This document shows, one piece after another, positions 15,898 through 23,855 of a stretch of DNA of 38,148 bases. A program made the translations under genes and the position numbers. A model generated the notes under the pieces. That model saw only the letters and a list, made by a program, of their open reading frames with translations. It had not been told where the DNA came from and searched no databases. This DNA is from JAGWRA01 sp035534615. GTDB lineage: Bacteria; Acidobacteriota; Vicinamibacteria; Vicinamibacterales; CAVVIG01. The number at the start of each line of letters is the position of its first letter. Within the stretch, counting starts at the first letter, position 1. The stretch lies in NCBI GenBank assembly GCA_035534615.1, contig DATLRO010000107.1, forward strand, positions 1-38,148. The letters are read 5' to 3'.

Positions 15898-17118
15898 ATG
15901 GGTCCCTCAACCGGGGTCACATCCCCGTTTCCGGTCGCCGCGCGCGTCAGCCGGTTCCAGTACGCCATCCGGAACATCGAAGCCGAAGCCCGGCAGATTG
16001 AAGCCGCGGGGCGGCCGGTCCGCCATCTGAACATCGGCGATCCGGTGGCGTTCGGCTTCCAGGTGCCGCCCCACCTGGTGGCGGCGGTCGAACGGGCGCT
16101 GCGTGACGGCCGCAACGGGTACGGCCCGTCGGTCGGCATCCTGCCGGCGCGCGAGGCGGTGGCGGCCGAGCTGACCGGCCGCGGCTTTCCGGTCGGGCCG
16201 GATCGGGTGGTGATCACGGCCGGCACGTCGGAGGCGATCGAGCTGGCGCTGTCGGCGCTCGTGGATCCGGGCGGGGAAGTGCTCGTGCCGATGCCGACCT
16301 ACCCGCTCTACACGGCGGTGCTGGCGCGGATCGACGCGCAGGCGCGCTTCTACCGGACCGATCCGGCCGCCGGCTGGACACCCGACCTCGATCACCTGCG
16401 CAGCCTGATCACGCCCGCGACGCGCGTCCTGGTGGTCATCGACCCGAACAATCCGACCGGCGCGATCTACTCGCCGGCGATCCGACGCGCGCTGATCGAG
16501 ATCGCCGAGCGGCATCACCTCGTCATCATCGCGGACGAGGTCTACGGCGATCTCGGCTACGACGGTCCGGTCGATCCGATCGGCGCGCTGGCGCCGGACG
16601 CGCCCATCCTGTCGTGCTCGAGTCTGTCGAAGGGCTACCTCGCCCCCGGCTGGCGGACGGGCTGGCTGGCGGCCGGCCGCACGCCGCGGCTCGATCCGGT
16701 GCTGGCGGCCATCCAGAAGCTGGCCGACGCCCGGCTGTGCGGCACGGTCCCGATGCAGTACGCGGTCCCGGCGGCGCTCGCGGGCGATCGGTCGCACCAG
16801 GCGGTGTTCCGCGCCGCCCTGAAGGAGCGCGCCGTGCTGACGGCCCGGCGCCTGAACGCGATTGAGGGCATCACGTGCGTCGAGCCGGTGGCGGCCTTCT
16901 ACGCGATGCCGCAGGTCGCCCTGCCGCCGGGGCGCACCGACGTCGACTACGTCCTCGGCCTGCTGCGCGCCACCGGCGTGCTCTGCGTGTACGGCTCGGG
17001 ATTCGGCATGCCCGACACGGACGGCTTCCTGCGGATCGTCTTTCTCGCGGCGCCCGCCGAGCTCAACGAGGTCTACGACGCGATGGCCCGGTTCACCCGC
17101 GAGTTCCTGCGCGGGTGA
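15898..17118 (+). CDS. PLP-dependent aminotransferase class I/II, alanine/aspartate aminotransferase-like
   Basis: 406-residue fold-type I aminotransferase. Landmarks in order: NIGDP near residue 43 (substrate/fold motif), GYGPSVGILPAREAVA near 80, ITAGTSEAIELAL near 107, DPNNPTGAIYSP near 183, ADEVYGDLGYDG near 213, the PLP-binding SLSKGYLAPGWRTGW with Lys245, and a terminal arginine in LRIVFLA. The overall pattern is closest to the AlaA-like subgroup that uses pyruvate/alanine with glutamate, but broad aspartate or tyrosine activity is possible. The ATG at 15898 has only a weak GGGCGG before it. The gene stands alone between the VWA and membrane-protein genes. Confidence 0.9.
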   Translation: MGPSTGVTSPFPVAARVSRFQYAIRNIEAEARQIEAAGRPVRHLNIGDPVAFGFQVPPHLVAAVERALRDGRNGYGPSVGILPAREAVAAELTGRGFPVGPDRVVITAGTSEAIELALSALVDPGGEVLVPMPTYPLYTAVLARIDAQARFYRTDPAAGWTPDLDHLRSLITPATRVLVVIDPNNPTGAIYSPAIRRALIEIAERHHLVIIADEVYGDLGYDGPVDPIGALAPDAPILSCSSLSKGYLAPGWRTGWLAAGRTPRLDPVLAAIQKLADARLCGTVPMQYAVPAALAGDRSHQAVFRAALKERAVLTARRLNAIEGITCVEPVAAFYAMPQVALPPGRTDVDYVLGLLRATGVLCVYGSGFGMPDTDGFLRIVFLAAPAELNEVYDAMARFTREFLRG

Positions 17119-17207
17119 GCCGCCGGCGCGATCCCGGCCGTGCCGGCGCGGCGCGTGTCTCCCGATTCACGGTCGACGAGCCCCGCCGGGAAAAATCTGC
17201 CCGAGAC

Positions 17208-19286
17208 ATGTCAGTGAACGAACCGGCTTCCAGCCCCTCGCGCGCGCGGCTGTCGCGCGGCCCCGGCGCCGCCGCCGCCGCAGGCCTCTACCTGCTGCTG
17301 ACGCTGGTGATGACCTGGCCGGTGGCGGGCGACCTGTGGCGGAAGCTGCCGGCCGACCTCGGCGATCCGCTGCTGAACTGCTGGATCCTCGGCTGGGACG
17401 CGCACCATCTCCTGCGGTTCCTCGGCGGCCACCTGACCGGGCTCGCCGGCTACTGGAGCGCCAACATCTTCTACCCGGCGCCGCTGGCGCTGGCCTACTC
17501 GGAGCACCTCACCGGCCAGGCGATCGAGATCCTGCCGGTCTTCGCCCTGACCGGAAATCTCGTCCTCTGCTACGACCTGCTGTTCCTGTCGACGTTCGTG
17601 CTGTCGGGCCTCGGCGTCTACCTGCTCGTGCGCGAGCTGACCGGCGGCCGCTGGGCGGCGTTCGCGGCCGGCCTCATCTACGCCTTCCTGCCCTACCGGT
17701 TCGGGCAGTTCCCGCACCTGCAGATTCTGTCGTCGCAGTGGATGCCGCTGGCGCTGTACGGCTTCCTGCGGTACTTCGAGACGCGGCGGCGGCGCGCGCT
17801 GGCCGGCGGCGCCGCGGCGCTCGTCGCGCAGAACCTGTCGTGCGGCTATTTCATGGTCTTCTTCGCGGTACCGTTCGTCGCCTTCATCCTGGTCGAGATC
17901 GGGCGGCGCCGGCTGTGGCGCGATCGCCGGCTCTGGGGGGATCTGACGGTGGCCGGGATCGCCGTCGCCGCGGCCACGCTGCCGTTCGCGTGGCCCTATC
18001 TCGAACTGCGCGCGCTCGGCTTCGCGCCGCGCGGCCTGTACGAGGTGAATGTCTTCGCCGCCGATGTCTACAGCTACGTGACGACGTCGCACCGGCTGCG
18101 GCTGCTCGGGCCGCGGCTGCAGGTGTTCCCCAAGCCGGAGGGCCAGCTGTTCCTCGGCTTCACGGCGTACCTGCTCGGCGCGATCGGCGTCGCGTGGGCG
18201 GCGCGTGACGCCTGGAGGTCGGCGGCCGGCCTGCGGACGCGCCGGCGCGCCCTCCGCTGGCTGGCGTGGCCGGCGGCGATCGTCCTGGTGGTCTACACCG
18301 GCCTGTGGATGGCGATGCTGGTCCGCGGGTCGTTCATCGTGGCGCACTCGCCGATCGGCCCCCTGCGCGTGATGAGCGGCTTCAAGGTGCTGCGCGCCAT
18401 CGCGGCGGCGCTGGCCGTGCTGCTCGTCGCCTCGGCCCGGGCGCGCGGCGCCGCCAGGCGGTTCGCCCTGTCGCCCCCCGGGCTCTTCGCCCTGCTGGCG
18501 CTCTTCGCCGTCTGGATGTCGCTCGGGCCGTACGTGCACTCGGCGGGGCGCGCTCTGCACAACGCCGGGATCTACACGTTCTTCTACGATGTCGTCCCCG
18601 GTTTCGACGGCCTGCGCGTGCCGGCCCGCTTCGGGATGATCGCCGGCCTGTTCCTGTCGGTCCTCGCCGGCTACGGCGCCGCCGCCCTCGGCCGGCGACG
18701 CCGTGTCGGCCTCCCGCTCGTGCTGGTCGCCTGCGCGCTCGTCCTCGTCGAGTCGTGGGCCGCGCCGATCGCCGTGAACCAGCGGTGGGCGGACTTCAAT
18801 CACCAGGAGGTCGTCCTCCCCCACGGACTGCCCGCGCGGGCCGACTTCCCGCCGGTCTACCGGTTCCTGCGCACGCTGCCGGCCGGCGCGCCGGTCGTCG
18901 AGTTCCCGTTCGGCGAGTACCCGATCGAGCTGCGGTACATGTACTTCTCCACCGCGCACTGGCATCCGCTGCTGAACGGCTACAGCGGGGGCTTTCCGCC
19001 TCTCTACCTCGCGAACCGCACGACGCTCCGCCGCGTGCTGACCAATCCCGATCAGGCGTGGGCGGCGCTCGCGCGATCGGGCGCCGCGTACGCCGTCGTG
19101 CACGAGGCGCTGTATCGCGGCGGCCGCGGGACGGTGGTCGCGGCCTGGCTTGCGGGACACGGCGCGCGGCAGATTGCCGTCTTCGGCCCCGACCGCGTCT
19201 TCAAACTCCAGGGGCCAACGGCGGCAGACGGGACGCCGCCGGCCGCGGCGCCAGGTCCGGCGGCCGGCACGCGCCCGGCGCCGTGA
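17208..19286 (+). CDS. Polytopic membrane protein, GT-C glycosyltransferase-like (function unknown)
   Basis: 692-residue protein with about ten or more hydrophobic segments. The start is taken at ATG 17208 (MSVNEPASS); the open frame upstream only shadows the aminotransferase gene. The first helix (AAAGLYLLLTLVMTWPV) is followed by a large extracytoplasmic loop (GDPLLNCWILGWDAHHLLR, SANIFYPAPLALAYSEHL) of the kind seen in GT-C transferases and YfhO-like proteins. Further landmarks are LLVRELTGGRWAAFAAGLIY, PYRFGQFPHLQILSSQWMPL and FDGLRVPARFGMIAGLFLSV. The last 170 residues form a soluble domain with EFPFGEYPIELRYMY and HWHPLLNGYSGGFPP. A role in glycan or lipid-linked sugar transfer is inferred from fold type only. 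Confidence 0.78.
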   Translation: MSVNEPASSPSRARLSRGPGAAAAAGLYLLLTLVMTWPVAGDLWRKLPADLGDPLLNCWILGWDAHHLLRFLGGHLTGLAGYWSANIFYPAPLALAYSEHLTGQAIEILPVFALTGNLVLCYDLLFLSTFVLSGLGVYLLVRELTGGRWAAFAAGLIYAFLPYRFGQFPHLQILSSQWMPLALYGFLRYFETRRRRALAGGAAALVAQNLSCGYFMVFFAVPFVAFILVEIGRRRLWRDRRLWGDLTVAGIAVAAATLPFAWPYLELRALGFAPRGLYEVNVFAADVYSYVTTSHRLRLLGPRLQVFPKPEGQLFLGFTAYLLGAIGVAWAARDAWRSAAGLRTRRRALRWLAWPAAIVLVVYTGLWMAMLVRGSFIVAHSPIGPLRVMSGFKVLRAIAAALAVLLVASARARGAARRFALSPPGLFALLALFAVWMSLGPYVHSAGRALHNAGIYTFFYDVVPGFDGLRVPARFGMIAGLFLSVLAGYGAAALGRRRRVGLPLVLVACALVLVESWAAPIAVNQRWADFNHQEVVLPHGLPARADFPPVYRFLRTLPAGAPVVEFPFGEYPIELRYMYFSTAHWHPLLNGYSGGFPPLYLANRTTLRRVLTNPDQAWAALARSGAAYAVVHEALYRGGRGTVVAAWLAGHGARQIAVFGPDRVFKLQGPTAADGTPPAAAPGPAAGTRPAP

Positions 19287-19300
19287 TACCCTGATCGCCG

Positions 19301-19349
19301 CTCGGGGCTCGGGGTGCAGGGTTTGCGGCTCGGGGCGCAGGGCTAAGTA
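19301..19349 (+). repeat. Heptanucleotide repeat array B (CTCGGGG type)
   Basis: Seven heptads in register: CTCGGGG, CTCGGGG, TGCAGGG, TTTGCGG, CTCGGGG, CGCAGGG, CTAAGTA. The array starts 14 bases after the membrane-protein stop and ends directly at the AAGGAG ribosome binding site of the next gene, so it fills the gap between the two genes. Confidence 0.8.
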
Positions 19350-19361
19350 AGGAGCGTATTC

Positions 19362-20591
19362 ATGTCGCTGGAAAAGCTCGGCCCGGCCCTGAAGAGCGAA
19401 GTGGCCGCGCTCGAACGGGAGGGGCGCGCCAAGGCGCCCGAGCGCGTCATCGTCGGCTACCTGCCGCCGGCCGGCGGCCGCGGGCCGCGCTACCGCCTGC
19501 AGGGCAGCAGCCTGGATTTTCTGCGGATGAATTCGAACAGCTACCTGTCGCTGTCGAATCATCCCGCGCTGCTCGAAGCCGCGGACGAAGCCTCCCGCCG
19601 GTTCGGCGCCGGTCCGGGTGCGGTCCGCTTCATCGACGGGACCTGCACCGAGCACGTCGCGCTCGAGGCGCGGATCGCCCGGTTCGTCGACCGCCCCGCG
19701 GCGCGCATCTTCAACTCCGCGTACACGTCGGTGCTCGGGCTCGCCATGACGCTGTCCGGGCCGGACACGTACTGGATCGGCGACGAGCTGAATCACAACT
19801 GCATCATCCGCGCGATGCGGATCGCCAACGTGCCGAAGGAGCAGCGCGCGGTCTTCCGGCACAACGACGTCGACGACCTGGCCGCCCATCTCGACCGCGT
19901 GCCGGCCGGCGTCGGCCGCGTGCTCGTGATCTTCGACGGGATCTTCAGCATGCGCGGCGACAACGCGCCGCTGGACGCAATCGCGGCGCTCGTCGCCCGG
20001 CACGATGCGCGCTTCCGCGACGGCGTCACCACGATCATGGACGACTCGCACGGCATCGGCGCGTACGGGGCGACCGGCCGCGGCACCGAGGACCACTGTC
20101 ACCGCCGCGTCGACATCCTCGTCGGCACGTTCGGCAAGGCCTTCGGCGTCAACGGCGGTTTCGTCGCCGGCAGCCCCGAGCTCGTCGAGGCCCTCCGGCA
20201 GAAGGCCGACACGTACATCTACACGAACCCGCTCGGCGCGGCCGACTGCGCGGCCGCCGTCAAGGCGGTCGACATCGCCGATGGCGCCGAGGGGCGCGAG
20301 CGGCTCCGCAATCTCGGCGAGCGGACCCGGCAGCTCCGGGACGGCCTCCAGCAGCTCGGCCTCGAATCGATCCCCGGCCCGCATCCGGTCGTCCCGCTGC
20401 TCCTGCGCGACACGGAGCGGGTGCGCCGGTTCGTCCGCGGCCTCTACGATCGCGGGATCCTGGCGGTCGGGCTGACCTACCCGGTCGTGCCCAAAGGCGA
20501 CGAAACGATCCGGTTCCAGGTGAATGCCGCCCATACGGCGGCCGATATCGACCAGGTGCTCGGCGCGCTCGAGAGCCTCGCGGCGCACTGA
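19362..20591 (+). CDS. Alpha-oxoamine synthase family PLP enzyme (glycine C-acetyltransferase/KBL-like)
   Basis: 409-residue fold-type I PLP enzyme that condenses an amino acid with an acyl-CoA. It follows 2-amino-3-ketobutyrate CoA ligase landmark by landmark: NSYLSLSNHPALLEAA, GPGAVRFIDGTCTEH, GDELNHNCIIRAMR, IFDGIFSMRGD, MDDSHGIGAYGATGRG, the PLP lysine in GTFGKAFG (Lys259), YTNPLGAA and TYPVVPKGDETIRFQVNAAH. The first 45 residues differ from typical Kbl, and the active-site-proximal NSNSYL replaces the usual ANNYLGL, so an 8-amino-7-oxononanoate or sphingoid-type activity cannot be excluded. AAGGAG about eight bases before the ATG supports the start. Confidence 0.85.
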   Translation: MSLEKLGPALKSEVAALEREGRAKAPERVIVGYLPPAGGRGPRYRLQGSSLDFLRMNSNSYLSLSNHPALLEAADEASRRFGAGPGAVRFIDGTCTEHVALEARIARFVDRPAARIFNSAYTSVLGLAMTLSGPDTYWIGDELNHNCIIRAMRIANVPKEQRAVFRHNDVDDLAAHLDRVPAGVGRVLVIFDGIFSMRGDNAPLDAIAALVARHDARFRDGVTTIMDDSHGIGAYGATGRGTEDHCHRRVDILVGTFGKAFGVNGGFVAGSPELVEALRQKADTYIYTNPLGAADCAAAVKAVDIADGAEGRERLRNLGERTRQLRDGLQQLGLESIPGPHPVVPLLLRDTERVRRFVRGLYDRGILAVGLTYPVVPKGDETIRFQVNAAHTAADIDQVLGALESLAAH

Positions 20592-20829
20592 CGGCCCGCG
20601 CCGTCCGCCGGGGCCGACACCTGCCGGTCGGCCCCGCGCCGAAGCCGCCCCGGCCCCTCGAGCTGGAACGGCCTCCCCCCCTCTCTCGTCAGTACCGCCA
20701 GCAGCGCCAGAGGACCATCTGGCGGTCACTGGTGTCTAACGGGTAAAGTAGAAACACCGTCACAAGTGAACCGTTGTTGCAGGCTCCAGGGTCCGGGGAC
20801 CGATCCCCGAATTGCTCAGGATCCCGACT
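20592..20829. other. Intergenic region with two competing hairpins and a short AT-richer segment
   Basis: ACCGCCAG (20694-20701) and CGCCAGA (20705-20711) can both pair with the same downstream TCTGGCGGT (20718-20726), giving two mutually exclusive hairpins. They are followed by a segment of lower GC (GTGTCTAACGGGTAAAGTAG, 20733-20752) flanked by GGTGT and ACACC. No T tract follows, so a classical terminator is not supported. The segment could be an insertion-sequence end remnant or a regulatory leader for the M1 peptidase. No coding signal was seen. Confidence 0.4.
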
Positions 20830-23592
20830 ATGCGTCGCTCGATAACGGTCATCGCCGTCCTGTTGAGCTGCCTGATCGAGGCCTCGCCGGTGGTGGCGCG
20901 GCGGGCGGCAGCCTCGACGCCCGCGCCGCTTGACGGCGTTCACGTGCTGCTGGACGAGCTGGCGACCGCGGTGCAGGCGGGCACGCCGGACGCCTACCTG
21001 GCGCTGCTGGCGCCCGGCGCCAATCGGTCGCTGGCCCGGCAGTTCGTCAAACAGAACTTCCTGGGCGGCGTGACGCGCGTCGTGGTCCGCGAGCGGGCGC
21101 GCGGCCCGCTGTCGGGGACGCTGCCGGGCGACGGCTACAACGTCGTCATCGATGCCTTCATCGAGCGCGGGCCCCGGGCCCGTGTCGTCACCTGGCAGAT
21201 CGCGGTCCGGCGCGAACGCGGCGACGGCCCCGGGCACGTGCCCATCTGGCGGATCGCGGGGCAGAAGGCGCTGGAGACGGTCCAGGGCCTCAAGCTCCTG
21301 TCGCTCGACCCCACCGAGGAATTCGAAGCCCGCGACTTCGTGGTCCACGCCGAGGACATGGAGCTGCGGCTCCCGGTCGGGGTCGTCTTCCTCTCGAAGA
21401 CGGACGAGGGGACGACGGCGCTCGTGATGCTGGGGCACGGCGAGATGCGGTTCCATCCGGCCCCGGCGACCGAGCAGGGCCAGGTGAAGATCTTCTGCGG
21501 CAGCGACACGCTCGACACGCCGTTCGGAGCGGCGTTCGTGCGGCTCAATCCGGGCGATCTCGACAATCACGTGCTGACGACCGCGCTCGTGCAGCGCCCG
21601 GTGGACGCCGACGATCTCAAGAAGGCGAACGCGGTCTTCCACGACGAGATGGTCAAGTCGTTCACGCTCGACATGTCGGAGTTCACGACCGGCGCCTGGT
21701 CGCTGCTGCCGCCGTTCGGCGATTTCCTGGCCGAGGTGCGGACCGACCACTTCGGCACCCTCACGTATGCCCGGTCGATGGAGGACCCCGAGGACATCAC
21801 GCTCTTCGACCGGCGCCACCAGCACAACATCGCGCTGTACGCGTCGAAGGAGAAGCTGGCCCAGCGGGGCCCCTTCTACAACGACGAGGAGCTGGCCAGG
21901 TTCGACGTGCGTCACTACAACATCGACGCGTCGTTCGATCCGTCGCGCCTGCTGGTGTCCGGCCGCGCGTCGCTGACGGTGCACGTGCGCGCGCCGTCGA
22001 TCAACCACCTGACGCTGAAGCTGGCCGACTCGCTCGCGCTGCGCAGCATCTACAGCGAGCAGTACGGCCGGCTGCTGGCGCTGCGCGTCCGGGGCCAGGA
22101 CAGCATCGTCGTCAACCTGCCGACCGCCGTCCCGAAGGACACCGACTTCAACCTGACGATCGTCTACGCCGGCCGGCTCGAGCCGCAGTCGATCAGCCAC
22201 GACACGATCGAGGTCGGGCAGGTTCCGCACGTCACCGAAGGCCACGGACCGATCGTCGCCCCGGCGCCGAGCTACCTGTACAGCAACGAGACCTACTGGT
22301 ACCCGCAGACCTCGACGGACGACTACGCCACGGCGACGCTGCGGCTGACCGTGCCGCTCGAGTACCGGTGCGTCGCGAGCGGGGCGATGGCGTCCGGCTC
22401 GCCGGTGCGGCTGCCGGCCGCCGACGGCGTGCCGGCGCGCAAGCTGTACGTCTTCGTCGCGAGCCAGCCGCTCCGGTATTTCGCCTGCGTGCTGAGCCAT
22501 TTCGTCAGGCTCGCCGCCGACCCGGTCACCGTCAGGATTCCGCGGTCCGCGCGCCTGCCGCCCGGCACCGGCGGCGACGGCCCCGCGGACCGGCGCCCGG
22601 GGGTCTACTACAACAGCCTCCAGCTGTCGGTCGAGACCAACCGCCAGGAGGAGTCGCGGGAGAAGCCGCTGCGGACGCAGGCGGCCGCGATCGTCCGGTT
22701 CTACGCCTCGCTGATGGGCGACTGTCCGTACCCGAGCTTCACCCTCGCGCTCCTCGAGGGCGACCTGCCGGGCGGTCACAGCCCGGGCTATTTCGCGGTG
22801 CTGAAGCAGGCGCTGCCGACCACGCCGTTCCGGTGGCAGAGCGATCCGGCGTGGTTCCCGGATTTTCCGCAGTTCTTCCTGGCGCACGAGATCGCGCACC
22901 AGTGGTGGGGCCAGGCGGTCGGGCCGGCCAACTACCACGAGCAGTGGCTGAGCGAGGGCTTCGCGCAGTTCTTTGCCGCGCTCTACGCACAGCACGCCGG
23001 CGGCGAAGGGATGTTCGAGGACATCCTGCACAAGATGCGGCGGTGGGCGCTGGCCGAATCGGACCAGGGCCCGATCTATCTCGGCTACCGGCTCGGCCAC
23101 ATCAAGAACGACAGCCGTGTCTACCGGGCGCTCGTCTACGACAAGTCGGCGGTCGTCCTGCACATGCTGAGCCGGCTGCTCGGCCGCGACGTGTTCTTCG
23201 CCGGCCTGCGGCGGTTCTATCTCGGCGCGCGGTTCCGCGATGTCAACACCGACGACCTGCGCAAGGCGATGGAGGCGGAGGCGCACGTGCCGCTCTCGCG
23301 CTTCTTCGACCGCTGGATCTACGGCGACGGCATTCCGCGCCTGCAGTTCAGCGACCACACGGAGACCGGCCCCGACGGCCCGGTGCTCGCGCTGCACGTC
23401 GAGCAGGCGGGGCAGGAGCTCTACGACCTCCCGCTGACCGTTACCGTCGAGTACAACGACAAGCCGTCCCGGAACGTCGTCATGAAGATCACCAGCCGCG
23501 TCGTCGACATGCGCGTGCCGCTCGCCGGCAGCTTCCGCGGCGTCGAAGTGAATCACGACGACGCCGCCCTGGCGACCATCGAGCGGAAATAG
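20830..23592 (+). CDS. Exported M1-family metallopeptidase (aminopeptidase N-like)
   Basis: 920-residue zinc peptidase. The start is placed at ATG 20830 (MRRSITVIAVLLSCLIEAS) because it begins a signal peptide and follows CAGGAT at suitable spacing; a TTG 18 bases upstream is in frame but less likely. About 350 residues with no recognised domain precede the M1 N-terminal beta domain, whose start is near YNIDASFDPSRLLVSGRASL. The zinc site is HEIAHQWWG (His686, Glu687, His690), with Glu709 in WLSEGFAQFF giving the exact HExxH-x18-E spacing. The substrate-anchoring GxMEN motif is not canonical; GGHSPGYFAVL occupies that region. Expected in the periplasm or outside the cell. The adjacent genes give no functional clue. 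Confidence 0.9.
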   Translation: MRRSITVIAVLLSCLIEASPVVARRAAASTPAPLDGVHVLLDELATAVQAGTPDAYLALLAPGANRSLARQFVKQNFLGGVTRVVVRERARGPLSGTLPGDGYNVVIDAFIERGPRARVVTWQIAVRRERGDGPGHVPIWRIAGQKALETVQGLKLLSLDPTEEFEARDFVVHAEDMELRLPVGVVFLSKTDEGTTALVMLGHGEMRFHPAPATEQGQVKIFCGSDTLDTPFGAAFVRLNPGDLDNHVLTTALVQRPVDADDLKKANAVFHDEMVKSFTLDMSEFTTGAWSLLPPFGDFLAEVRTDHFGTLTYARSMEDPEDITLFDRRHQHNIALYASKEKLAQRGPFYNDEELARFDVRHYNIDASFDPSRLLVSGRASLTVHVRAPSINHLTLKLADSLALRSIYSEQYGRLLALRVRGQDSIVVNLPTAVPKDTDFNLTIVYAGRLEPQSISHDTIEVGQVPHVTEGHGPIVAPAPSYLYSNETYWYPQTSTDDYATATLRLTVPLEYRCVASGAMASGSPVRLPAADGVPARKLYVFVASQPLRYFACVLSHFVRLAADPVTVRIPRSARLPPGTGGDGPADRRPGVYYNSLQLSVETNRQEESREKPLRTQAAAIVRFYASLMGDCPYPSFTLALLEGDLPGGHSPGYFAVLKQALPTTPFRWQSDPAWFPDFPQFFLAHEIAHQWWGQAVGPANYHEQWLSEGFAQFFAALYAQHAGGEGMFEDILHKMRRWALAESDQGPIYLGYRLGHIKNDSRVYRALVYDKSAVVLHMLSRLLGRDVFFAGLRRFYLGARFRDVNTDDLRKAMEAEAHVPLSRFFDRWIYGDGIPRLQFSDHTETGPDGPVLALHVEQAGQELYDLPLTVTVEYNDKPSRNVVMKITSRVVDMRVPLAGSFRGVEVNHDDAALATIERK

Positions 23593-23610
23593 GAGGACCC
23601 GCGGGTCGAA

Positions 23611-23708
23611 TCTCATCCGTCATTCCTCATCCCTCATCCCTCATCCCTCATTCCTCATTCCTAGTTCCTCATTCCTAGTTTCCAGTTCCCAGTTCCCACT
23701 TCCTCCCC
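23611..23708 (+). repeat. Heptanucleotide repeat array C (CCTCATY type, 14 units)
   Basis: Fourteen contiguous heptads in one unbroken register: TCTCATC, CGTCATT, CCTCATC x3, CCTCATT x2, CCTAGTT, CCTCATT, CCTAGTT, TCCAGTT, CCCAGTT, CCCACTT, CCTCCCC. The array begins 18 bases after the M1 peptidase stop. Units diverge progressively toward the 3' side. The strand is almost pure pyrimidine at most positions, unlike the genome background. Confidence 0.9.
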
Positions 23709-23734
23709 CTTTCCGCCTCGCCAAACCCCCGTGA

Positions 23735-23777
23735 TATCATCAGGGGCTTGAAAACCGGCGGCCGGCGACGCCCCCTG
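23735..23777 (+). promoter_or_regulatory. Candidate promoter and leader hairpin of the nuoG-dsbD genes
   Basis: TATCAT at 23735-23740 fits a -10 box and is embedded in the palindrome TGATATCA (23732-23739). No good -35 is seen. Just downstream, CAGGGG (23741-23746) can pair with CCCCTG (23772-23777). The position, 115 bases before nuoG and directly after the repeat array, suits a promoter. Confidence 0.35.
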
Positions 23778-23855
23778 CCGCCCGGCCGATTCCGCGGCTC
23801 CGCGGCCGGATGAGACCTGGCGCGGATCGCCCAGCTCGTTGATGGCACACGACTT

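Noticed and set aside
17211..20729. Minus-strand open frame of about 1,170 codons opposite the membrane protein and oxoamine synthase genes
   Set aside because: Low-complexity RDEQ-rich translation, antisense to two well-supported genes with proper motifs; typical of GC-rich third positions removing stops.
20689..23616. Minus-strand open frame of 975 codons opposite the M1 peptidase
   Set aside because: Antisense shadow; the M1 HExxH-x18-E signature on the plus strand is decisive.
23611..23708. CRISPR-like array
   Set aside because: Units are contiguous 7-mers without spacers and there are no cas genes.
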